From assembly GCA_007922195.1 (NCBI GenBank), contig ML681991.1:43230905-43294904 (forward strand): 64,000 nt of DNA, given 5' to 3'. Below, in pieces: positions 47,701 through 59,700 of the stretch. The position numbers were made by a program, and so were the translations under genes. How positions within the stretch are numbered: the stretch's first letter is position 1; every line of letters begins with the position of its first letter. The DNA is from Podocnemis expansa (taxonomy: Eukaryota > Chordata > Testudines > Podocnemididae). The notes beneath the pieces were generated by a model. It was given only the letters and a program-made list of their open reading frames with translations. It did no database searches and was not told where the DNA came from.

Positions 47701-50700
47701 TTAGTGTAAACTGTGATGGACCTTGGCTAGGAAAAAATCCCTACCTGACTTTCTCAATGTTCAGTGCTGTCCAGGGGTGAACAGCTTCACTTAATTGCAC
47801 TCTCCCACACAGCATGTGATGGAGACTCTGGTGTGGCAGTCCACCTCATAGACTGTTCTCAGAGGTCTATCGTCTAACTACCCCTCCCTGACACCTGCAG
47901 TAGGGGCAAACAGACAAAATTAAGTCACCATGGGCTCATGAGGTGAAATCTTGGCTCTACTGAAGCCATCGGTACAAATTCATTGAATCCAGTGAGTGCA
48001 GAATTTCTTCCAGGGTCTCTAGAAGACAAAGGAGGCCCAGTAAGCTATCATGCCTTTAAAACAGCTACATGAGTGCTCCAGGGAAGCAGTGTGGCCCTAA
48101 CGGGTCTTTCAGTGGCTAGTGCTTCTCTAAACTAGCTGTTTTTAGGTGTTACAGATTGCCATGGCTGTTATTGTCCATCTTAAATCTTTCAGTCAGACAC
48201 AGCATGTCATTTATACCATGTGAAGGAGAAAAAACTGATTTAGATGAACTCATTAATTTGTCCCTTCATATTTGTTTCTGTTACAGAAGAACAAAACAGA
48301 AGACCTGAACAGTAAAATTCAGAATATAATGACATGGTTCCTGGCTGAAGTAACAAGTATCTTATACCCAGCAGTAACAAAGTATGAAGAGCAAATCAGA
48401 GCTAAAACACATTCAATAGCTGAAGATTTAATACTCTCTTCTGAGAACTCCAGTAGCTACTATGAAGAGAATGCTGATGTGTTTGGAAGTCTTCCTTTGT
48501 CCAAGACCAAAAATGTCATCTTTACAGACACAAGCATGAAACCCACCAGCTCACCAACTGATCACAATACATGTGGAAAACCAACTCCATGGTGGTCTCA
48601 AAAACCACCTGTCACATCTCTAACGAAGAACACACAGGTGCACCTAGAAAGTGAGTTTTGCAAACAAAATATTCACAAGGAGAAACCAGCAGCAGCACCT
48701 CAGTTGCAGACTGAAAACATTTCTAGTTTACTGGGGGATGTAGTGAGCATGGGAGCCAGACCTACGTTTCCCAGAAAGAACTTCAAAACAGAGAAATTTC
48801 CATTTAGACAATCTTACTTTAAACTCGAATCAACAACAAAAGGTGCCAACCCCAAAAAACGTCTGATTGGAGATTATTATTCTTCAGCCTTAAACCAAGG
48901 GCTTCCTAAAAAAGGTATTTTTCAAAAATTATTTGAGCAACAAAGAGGAACAGAAGCGAATGTCTTTGACAACCTGAAGATGCTACAGGCAGCTGAGACT
49001 GTTGTCAGGGATGTTTTTATGCGGGTAAAGAAGCTGGATCAGTCTGTCTGCATTTTAAAGAAGGCACCAATTGAGCTTAGTGAAAGATTGTTTTGTAGTA
49101 ATTTTAAAAAAACTGAATCTGCAGGGCTTTTTCATAAAGATTTACAGAAAGAAATTGGATTAGTTGCAAAAGAGATTGTAGCAATTGTTCTTGATAAGTT
49201 TCAAAAGTGCTTGCTGTCCAGCATTTCTACTGCATCAGATTCAACTAACAGGTTTTCCAAATTAGAAAAAAATAGAGTCAGGAAATCTGAATTACCTGTA
49301 TATGACCCACACTTTTCTTTGACTTCTATTGATAAAATAGCCAAAGAGACTGTTGAAAGTGTTATATTCACGCTGGAGTCATTTGTAGCCTTTCAATTTA
49401 AACATGACTTCAAATGTAAATTTTCTGAAATAGTGAAACTCCCTGTTGAAAATAGGTCTCGTGTGCAACAGAAACCATTCGTAAGACCTCTCTCAACTCA
49501 AGTGGCAAATGAAATAGAATTATTATTTGAACACAAGATGCCAGGAACCACACATAAAAGACTGCTGCCCACTTTAGAAACGTTTCATAATTTTTCTGAT
49601 GTATCAAGGATCAGCAGCATAATTACCAGAGAAAGTATACAGAGTGCAGTTTCCCAAGTCCAAAGACTCCATTCAGAACTGAGCATTTACGCAAAAATTG
49701 CTGTTACCAAAATTCTGGAAATCATCAAGTGGAAACCTGAAAAAGAAATTAGCCAAAGGGAAACCTCTCCATTTAGTGATATCTCAGAAGAAAACATCAT
49801 GGCATGTCAAATAACTGGTGCCATATTAGAGGAATGCAGTCAAAATCCGATGGAAATTACTCCAGAAACAAAGTTTGAAAATCTTCATGTGGACAAACCT
49901 GCACAAGCATTTGGCGATAACAAAATTCCTGGTCACAGTGTTACACTCTCAGAAGGAATGAAAATGCCCACTAAAAAATTAAAAGTTGACCTAAAAGAAG
50001 CCTTTCCCCCTATCAATGTTCCTGGAATGGTGATTAATTCAGAGGAAAAAACAGAAATGGAAAAGGAAATTCCATCTAATCTTCCAGTTATCTCACGTAG
50101 CCAGTTCTCTTCACAGGATGCTCACGCTACATCACAAAGAACCACAAAATCTATTTTCTACACAACAGCTCCCAAGCCAAGAGCTTCTAGACCAGCACTG
50201 GAAACAATCACTAAACAAAGAACACTTAGCTCCAGAATGACGCTGCCTCCCATTGGAAGACAATTTGCAAGAAAGCCTTTCTGTAAAGCAGGCATAAAGA
50301 AGTCTCCCAAAGGGGAAGCAATACATAGGCCAGTGTGTGAAGAAGATGGAGAGCTCATGCCAACGTGTGAAACTGAAGATCAGCCAACACAGTCACAGGA
50401 TGGTGTGAATGTTGCTGCTTTTTTGAAAAAAATGTGCAGTGAACTAATAAGTAAATTGATCACTTCTTCCCAAAACGTGTACACCCAGGATGGAAAAACA
50501 GCTGGAACTGATTCTTCTTATGGGATGGAAAATACAATTGATTCAATGTTAAATGAGCTTTCAAACTCTCAAGTCAAAGAGCTGCCACCTTTGGAAGGTC
50601 AGGTCTCCCCACCGCAGGTTAGCACACTAGCTGCTAAAATTATTCACTCCAGTTTATATGACATTTTGAAAGAACGTGATTCTGAAGCCTCAGATTATAT

Positions 50701-53700
50701 GGACATGAAGAGTGACAAAAGTGCTTCAATAGAAACAATAGCTACTTCAGTAAGGAGAGAAATTATTGATTACCAGCTTCAAGGGCCATTGGCAAAAGCA
50801 TCATCTTCCGCTATATTTAAACCGCTAGAATCTGGGTTAAATGCTGAAGAGGTTTTACGTGAGGCTAACAAAATCAGCACACAGTCCCTATCTTCCACAC
50901 CACACACTATTAGGGTGTCACATGGATTTTTAGAAGGTGTAATTACCAAGCTTTTATCTAAAATTCTCCCTGAACACTCCAACACATCCTCCTCTGCAGA
51001 AAAGGAAAATGAAATTGCAGAATTTGATTTTATTCACATGAAGCTAATAAGTAAGGTCATAACAGAAATCGCTAAAAACCAGAGTCTGATTATTCAATAT
51101 GTTAAATGTTTGCATCAAAATGATGCTGCCATGATTGAATCAGTTGTAGAATCTGTCTATAATAAGCTTTTGCCACAGTTTGGATCCCAACTAACAATAC
51201 AGAAGTGTGTAAAAAGCGGGTGCACAGTTCTTTCAGAAGCAATAACTGACTTGGTCTTAAGAGAGGTCTCAGGGACTCAACTGCAGACCTTTTTTTCTGG
51301 AGAATTAACACCTCACCAATGTGCCGAAGCTGACAATGTTGTTGAAGATGTGCTTAGAGACCTTTCTGAATCTTCTGATCACACAAGTCCAGTGACATCA
51401 GATAATGGTGAATTATCTTCTCTCATCATAGAAGAACTTTCAGCTAAACTTTTAGGCAAACTTTTGTCCATATTGCCCATTGTGCACTTGGATGCACAAA
51501 ATGTTTCTTCAGTGACAGATATAACTTCCAAAATAATGAATTATGTTCAAATGTTCCTTTCAAAAAATCAGATAAAGATCCATGAAAATATCAGTGAACC
51601 AGATTCTTTACAAGATGACAGCAAAGCTAGTGGAGACTTGGTCAGTCCTCTCTACACACATATTTTGAAACCATCTGACTCTGAGATTTCTATTCAGGAT
51701 GATTTAACAAACAAGAATGAGGTTTTAGCTAACAGAATATCTTCCTTAATGATAAGGGATGCTTCTAAACATGAATTTCAACCCATTTCAGAGGTAGAGC
51801 CACCACCCAGTTCACCTTTAATGCTGGAAGCTGTCAGTATTGTTAAAAAGATTCTTACCAATATGGGGATCACAAAGATTCAGAAACAACCCTTGGCATC
51901 GCCTATCCCTGTGTTACCTTTGACGTTTGTGGAAGAAATATTAAGTAGATTCTTGTTTAAAATCTTAACATCAACAGACAGCACAAATCCAAGACAAAGA
52001 AGTTTATCAAAGACTCAAGTGACTGAAGTTGCTGGGAAACTGAAACAGTCCATGGAAAACCTAATGTCCGAAAACAAACTCAGCTTTGTAGAAGCAGCAG
52101 GAGACACAGCAAAACCAGAGTACAATGAGACTCTTAATCAAGTGGCACATGCCATTTACAATAACGTCCTGCAGAAATCTGGATCTCAGCAAGACTTTTA
52201 TAATGACATAACAAGTTCCCAGACAAATCTTCCTCAACAGGTAGCTAGTATAATAATTAATGAAATCTCTAATTGCCATTTGGAAATGGCTTTTAAAGAC
52301 AACCCACCAATGGAAAGCCAGAGTGCAATAGCACTTGACAGAATTGTTGAACGAGTCCATGAACAAGTTGCCCTGAATTCACTGTCTGAGTCAAAATATT
52401 CTAGAGAGCCAATTGGAGATGAAGATGCAAATGAGCAACCAACAGAAACCATGCTACCTGTTAAAATAATCCCTCATATCGGAAACAAAGTGTTACAAGT
52501 AAATCCGGACATTGTATCAAAACACTTAGCAGTTATTTCCATCAAAACGGAGCCTCTTGAGGAGCTGAAAAAAGCATGCTTAGCTCAAACTGGACTGAAT
52601 CTAACGGATCTGAGAAGAGCGTCCGTGACTGGGAAGAGTCCAGTAGACGAAACCAGTGAAGCTGAAGGAAAGAAAAAGAAAGAAAGACGTCCTTCTCTGG
52701 ATGTGTTAGGGAGGCTGGATGTAAAACCGAAGGAGGTAAGTAAGAATGAGTGGCAGTCTGTGGGATATATCTGTATTAACATGTAAACTCCATTTTGTTA
52801 TCTGTGAATTGTAACCTTCCTGGTAACTTTCACCTTGCATTATAACATACATCTTGGGTTCAGACATCCCAGAGGGAGAGACAAGTCTATTCTATATAGC
52901 AAGCATGACCAAACTGTAGCTCAGGAGCCACATGCAGCTCTTGAATGAAAAATTGTGGCTCCTGGAAGAACATCAGCAAATCAGTTTAGGAAAACAGCCC
53001 CAGCCTAGGAGTTCAGGAGGGGGTCAGGATGGTGGGGAGAAGTGTGGCATGGTGGGGGATGGCAGGGAGAAGTGCAGCATGGTCGGGATTTTAAAAAACT
53101 CACCACTAGCTTGCAGTCTTTTACATCAAGCAGCAGCTAAGTTTTTACTGTATAGGCCTGATTTTCTTGGTAACCTTAAGTAATTATTAGAATTTGACAT
53201 TAGTAGGATCAATATTTGTCCTCTTTTTACAATAAAATTTAGGTGTGCAATGAATTTTAAACTTAGTAATTTTGGAATAGGTAAAAGTATGTGGCTGTAT
53301 GCCTCAGTGCGGCTCTCAAAGGTTTAATAATCAACTTGTGTGGCTCTTGAGTTCCTTGTTTGGCCACCCCTGTGTGCTCTCTTGCAAAGAGGGTGAGAAT
53401 AAGAATACTTCCTAGACCAGAGGTCTCAAACTCAAATCACCACAAGGGCCACATGAGAACTAGTACAGGGCTGCATGAGGACTAGTACATTAGCCCAAGG
53501 GCCACCCCACTGAAACCTTTTCATATAACGGTAATGATAATGTCATTGCCGGCCTCAGGAAATAGCTTTAGGGGCCTCTAGTGGCCCTGAGGCCACATGT
53601 TTGAGACCATTGTCCCAGACTGATAACAATGAGCCATCTGTCAAGAGAACTCTCCCCTGCTGGGTCACAGGGCTAGCTACCTGCAGAGCCATTAACTTTG

Positions 53701-56700
53701 AATGGATTCCTCTTATGGAAATCTGTGTGGGGAGAAGGGACAGCTGGAATCTGCCATGCTCAGACCTGCCTTCTGCTTGACTACTTGACCAAGCATGGCA
53801 GAGACTGGTGCTTTCTAAGCGAAGGAACTATTTCATTCCCAGAAATAAGAGGCCCAACTGAAGAGAGTAAAGGTCAGAGGGACCTGGTATCTCCTAACCC
53901 AGGGACTCACAAAGGTGGTGAGATCAGACCAAGGGGATGTGTTCAGGAGTTTACTGTTTTCTGTTGACCTGTAGCTCTTGTATTTCTTAAGAGGAAACTG
54001 TGTGGAAAGAAGTACCTTTACTAAGTTGGGGTGTCCTTGCTTTACTGATACATATGCTCTGAAAGGATTAACTACAAACCAGAGCATCTATGGGCAGGTG
54101 GTTGCTGGGGGCAACATGTCAAAGCCCCTGAGAATGGGTTGGAAGACTGAGGCACTTTGTTCTGTTCTGATAGAATCATAGAATCCTAGGGTTGGAAGGG
54201 ACCTCATAGGTCATCTAGTCCAACCCCCTGCCAGAGGCAGGACCACTCCCACTAAACCATCCCAGTCATGGTTTTGTCCAGCCGGGCCTTAAACACCTTC
54301 AAAGATGGAGATTCCACCACCTCCCTAGGCAGCTCATTCCAATGCCTCACCACTCGCCTAGTAAAAAAGTTTTTTCTAATATCCAGCCTCGACCTCCCTA
54401 ACCGCAACTTGAGACCATTGCTCCTCGTTCTGTCCTCTGTCACCACCGAGAACAGTCGAGCTCCATCTTCCCTGGAGCATCCCTTCAAGTAGTTGAAGGT
54501 TGCTATCAAATCCCCCCTCAATCTTCTCTTCTGCAGACTAAATAAGCCTAATGCTTTCAGTCTTTCCTCATAGGGCTTGTGCTCCAGCCCTTTAATCATT
54601 TTGGTTGCCCTCCTCGGAACTCTCTCTAGCATGTCCCTGTCCTTTTTGTAGTGGGGAGCCCAAAACTGAACACAGTATTCTAGATGTGGCCTCACCAGTG
54701 CAGAATAGAGGGGAATGATCACATCCCTTGATCTGCTGGTAACACTTCTTTTGATGCAACCCAGTATGCCAGTGGCCTTTTTGGCAGCAAGAGCACACTG
54801 CTGACTCATATCTAGCTTCCCATCCACCATGACCCCCAGGTCCTTTTCTACACTGCTGCTACTTAGCTGAATGTTCCCCAGCCTGTAGCAATGCATGGAG
54901 TTTTTCCATCCCAAGTGCAAGATTTTACACTGGTCCTTATTGAACCAAGATTTCTATTGGCCCACTGTTCCAATTAATCTAGGTCTCCCTGAATCCTGTC
55001 CTTGCCCTCCAATGTGTCTACTGTTCCCCCCAGCTTGGTGTCATCCGCAAACTTACTGAGAGTGCAGTCTATTCCATCATCCAGATCATTGATGAAAATG
55101 TTGACTAGAACTGGCCCCAGGACCGACCCCTGATGCCTGAGCGGGTGTCAGACTGCAGGGCCCCATGCTCAAGAAGCATGTCAGACCCAGGGTCTGCCTA
55201 GGAGAATATGCATCTGAGTCCCAGAGCTATGAAACATGATCCCTAAAGTGCCAGAACTGGAGGCTCCACAGCACATGGAATTTGACAGTTGAATCCTATC
55301 CCAACCAACTGGGCTCCATCCACAGAGGTGGCCTGGAGCAGGTTTGGACATAGAAAGTCTCATACACAGATTGATTAGAGGATTGTTCAGCATAACCCCA
55401 CCCAGGTCATGATCCCAACAGCATTTAAGCACATACTTAGCTTTAAACACATGAATCCTACTGAAGTCAATGGGACTAAGGGCTTATGAGCTATGCTACA
55501 CCTGTAGAGGTCCTTCATTTTCTGTTGTTGCTGACTATTACTGGAAAAAAAAACCCCTGGGTTTTACAGAAGTCATTCTTTGGTTTTTAACTGATTTTCA
55601 CCCACATTTTGAAAGTGCTGGAACTTCCTGGACTTGACTCCCCGCCCTGGAAAAGGAGATGATGGCTCAGTAACCTCCCACTGATTTCAGCAAGACCAAA
55701 ATTTCATCCTCCGAGTGTCTCCTTTTCCCATAGCCTTTGGTGTGGCATTGCCTCAGTCAGCAGAACAGACTCTAAAATCGAAATAATCACATTATTTTGA
55801 TTTAAAGTGGAAGTGTAGACATACCCTAAGAGAATGGGACACCATTTCCTATTCTTGAACTTTATATTTGATTGTTTTGGGGTTCCATCCATTTAACACC
55901 TAGTTTTCTCCAGCCCTCCCTCGTCCAATGGAGAATTTGTCCCTCTGCCTGCACTTGAGCCATATGCCCACCCGGTAATGTGAGCTCCAAACCACAGAGA
56001 AAGTCGCTTGCATTGGAGCTACAGGCCTGCCACCCAGATACAGGATACAAGGCTATAAAAAAGTCTAGAACATCAGTCACCCTTATTTCATTTTTTGCTG
56101 CCAGAGCCAATTGGTGCCATAACTAGCTGCTCCTTTGCCTTGCAATTCTACTTTACTGTTGTTGGTCACATTTGTTACATTGGACTGTAGCTAGTGTTAG
56201 AGGTTAACAATACTACCTTAGTTCCCCAGCCCCTACCACAGTGCCCCCCCCAGTTGTCTCTCACCATTGCCTGGCATCTAGCTGTTGTTTCAGTCACTTC
56301 ACTTGACCAAGTGGATTTGGAGTGGTGATCAAAGTCAATCTGTTTCTGGCCCCAGTCTGTTTTTGATTGATTCAACACCCTCCAGCTGGTGTTGATAAAT
56401 GTGCCCAAAATAGCAATTTCAAGACTGAGCTTGGTAAATTTCTGGAGGAGGTGGTAGGATGGTACAGTCTACAATGGCACATGACCTAACTGCAACTGCC
56501 AGCAGTAAGTATCTCTGATGGCCAGTAATGGAGCACTAGGTGGGGATGGCCCTGAGGGTATGTCTACACTGGGGCCTTAGGTCAACTCAATGAAGGTTAA
56601 GTCGCCCTGCAGTCTCCTGTGGCCACACTGGACTTTTATTAAGTCGACTAAAGCACTTCCTTAAGTTGACTTAATAACACCACCTCTTAAGGTAGACTTA

Positions 56701-59700
56701 AGGCTTAAGTCAACCTTACTAAATCAACTTAAATCAGTGTAGATGGGGAAAGTCCTTAAGTTGACCTAACTGGTCTCCAAGCACCCTCCTAGAGTTCCTG
56801 TCCACCAGGGACAGGTACCTACAACACACCACTCCTCCATCAACCTAGCACCTGCCAGTGTGGATGCAGGCAGTTGACAGGAGTTTTCAGTGTGGACTCT
56901 CTAAGTCACCTTAACAAGGTCAACTTTAAGGCAACCTTGTTAGGCCGACTTAACAGAGCCTCCAGTGTAGACATACCCTGTGTTACTACAGAGAATGCTT
57001 GGCTGGTGAGTCTTGCCCACATGCTCAGGGTTTAGCTGATCACCATAGTTGTGGTCAGAAAGGAATTTTGCTCCAGGACAGGCTGGCAAAGACCCTGGCA
57101 GATTTTTACCTTCCTCTGCATCCTGGAGCACAGATTGCTTACTGGTTTAAATTATGATATATATAGTGGATTCTCTGTAACTTGAGGTCTTTAAATCAAC
57201 ATTTGAGGACTAAAGTAACTCAGCCAGAAGTTAAGGGTCTATTAAAGAAGTGGGCGAATGAGGTTCTGTGGTCTAAAATGTACAGGTCAGACTACATAAT
57301 CATGATGGTACCTTCTGACCTTAAATCTATGAATCCATGAGAAATGCACCTGAAATAGTAAGTGCACATGCATTTGATTTTTCCCATGTATTTTCATATT
57401 CTTGTAAGTTTTTAAAACAAAATATTGCTAATAGAAAAATCAGGATTTTTCTGAGTTCTCAACTGAAGTGAAAACAATGTATGCAACTGCAAGTCAAAAA
57501 GAGCCTCCATTTATTTCCTCTCTGATTAGTGAACAGTAGAAAAAAGTCATAAGAAAAATGACTCTGAAATTAATCTCCCCTCAAAAGCTTTCTCTTCAAT
57601 TCCAGCCTGCCAGCAGAAATTCCTTCTGGGACATGTTAAAACCTGACATAGCTAGAGTGGAACTGCTGAAAGATGTAGAGGACCAGCAGGACTTCATCAT
57701 GCGACTCATAGCCCACGATATCAAAGCTAAGGTGCTGCAGCAAGAAGAGGAGGAAGAAGAGGCAGCTTTTGAAAAAATTTTAAAAGTAGAATCCTCTTCG
57801 ATTTTTGAGAGCCAAAATCCCCCAGACACAGCAGGGAAAGAGGACTCTCCATTGGAGCGGCAGCAATGTGAGAGTGAAGCCTCGTTACCTGAAGTCAGGC
57901 CAAGCACTAGCAACCAGAAGAAATTTCTGTCTTTGAGCAAGTGCTGCCAAGCATTATCTAACTCGATTCCTGAAGACATTGAAGATATCGTTCGAGAAAT
58001 CAAAGATGACCAGGATAATCTGAGGCTCAACCCTTCAGCTGATGCACAGCATAGTGTAATTGCTTTCCCATCAGCTGGGAAAAAGGATCAGCATGAGGTA
58101 AGCAGAGCATGTGAAACATTTCCTTATTCTCCTGACAACCTTTGGTCAAATCCCACCTCTGCAGGATAAAAACTCCATCGAATGCAAGGCTGACTCCATC
58201 ATATGAAGTGCAGCTCACCTGCGCAGTCTGGAAGAGTTCATAGCAAAGGCAACAGAAATTAACAGGGAAGTGTAGTAGAGAGCAGAGTAGGATCTTGGTT
58301 AAGAATCCCCTTAATGATCAAGAAAAGGGGCCCACAAGTAATTACCTTTGCAGTTCATACCAATGAGCACCTCTGCCTGAACACATGATGTGTGGGTGGG
58401 ATCCATGAAGGGGCATAAGGGCTGCAATGCAGAGCATCCCAGAACCTAACTGTAGGTTCGAGAAAACCACAAGAACAACATTTGCAAGCCACCAAGCTGG
58501 GTCAGGAACCTAAGCTCCCTGTGCCATGACTAAGGAGAAGTGGGCACATGAGAACATGATCCAGAGGAAATGGGGAGCAGCTTAAATTAGCGAAGGGGAA
58601 ATGCGCTAAGCCCTGCCCCCTCAAAGATGGCACCTGAGCACAGGCCGCGGGGAGGCGCATCTCCCTGCTCAGCAATCTGCCAACAGGAAGCCACACCCAG
58701 AAACAAGTTGCTACTGGTCATTTCTTGAAGGACAAGTGGGGTGCCTGCCTTCCGCCTGTCAGGCGAGTGCTCCCTCAATCCTCCTGCTCAAAAAGCTCTT
58801 TCAGTACCTGGCCACAGCAGGAAGCTTCCAGAGGAGAGGCTAAGTCATGCCCCATAGCTCAGAGCATTGTCCCAAAAGGTGGGAGATCCCAAGTCAGATC
58901 CTCTCTCCCCCTCTGGAAGAAAGGGAAGGGATGTGAACCTGACTTGCCACATCCCAGGCAAGTACTCTAACCACTGGGTGGTAAGGTCCAAAGGGGTAGC
59001 GGTGTTAGTCTAGTTCAGCAAAACAAGCAAGGAGTCCTGTGGCGCTTTTAAAAACTAACATATTTATTGTGTGGGATTTTCTCCCATGAACGCTCATGCA
59101 ATAAATAAATTTGTTAGTCTTTAAAAGTTCCACGACTCCTTGCTTTTTTCAGGCGATAAAGTGTGTGCTTCCACCTCCCAGCTTACAAACAGCACCTCAG
59201 GAGGCAACCTGTGAGCACACCTCCTGGCCTGGCCCTGCACATGACAGGCAAGTGCCTGTCTTCTCCTGGGCTGTGAATCACTCTGGGGCCTAGGAACAAG
59301 AGAGATGCCAGGAGCCCTCAAGGGAGTCAGGAATATGATGCTCAGAGGCAACAATGCAGGCACCAAGGGAATTTTCACTCTGAAAATTTCAGCATCAAAT
59401 GAGTTAAACCTGTTGCAGGGTTCAGTGCAAGATCTGTATCTCACAAAGGAGTCAAAAATGGGTTTCACACGCCTAAACCCAAGATTTAGGTACCTAAATT
59501 TAGCTGTCAAAGCACTTCTGCAGATCCCACCCTCTACATTTTATTATATAGTAGAAACATACAGGGCTTGTTTTGCTAGTCTGGACTCCAACCCATCTTC
59601 TCATCCTGCATGGCCTCTCCCTTCTTCTTTCTAAACTGCTTTCCCTATCTCCTAATTATTTGACATCTAGGTTAAATTTATCGTTAATTCAGGTTATTGC

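Larger units (their letters stand above)
52736..57605 (+). other. FSIP2 intron rich in repeats
   Basis: The intron contains a hAT candidate (52900-53372), a small hAT MITE (53418-53612), a CR1 (54168-55140), a possible Harbinger-type MITE (about 55490-55828) and a CR1 split by a Harbinger MITE (56420-57345). No exon was seen. Confidence 0.8.

Noticed and set aside
58725..58985. tRNA gene
   Set aside because: Only loose A- and B-box resemblance; no cloverleaf can be drawn. It is more likely a SINE remnant.
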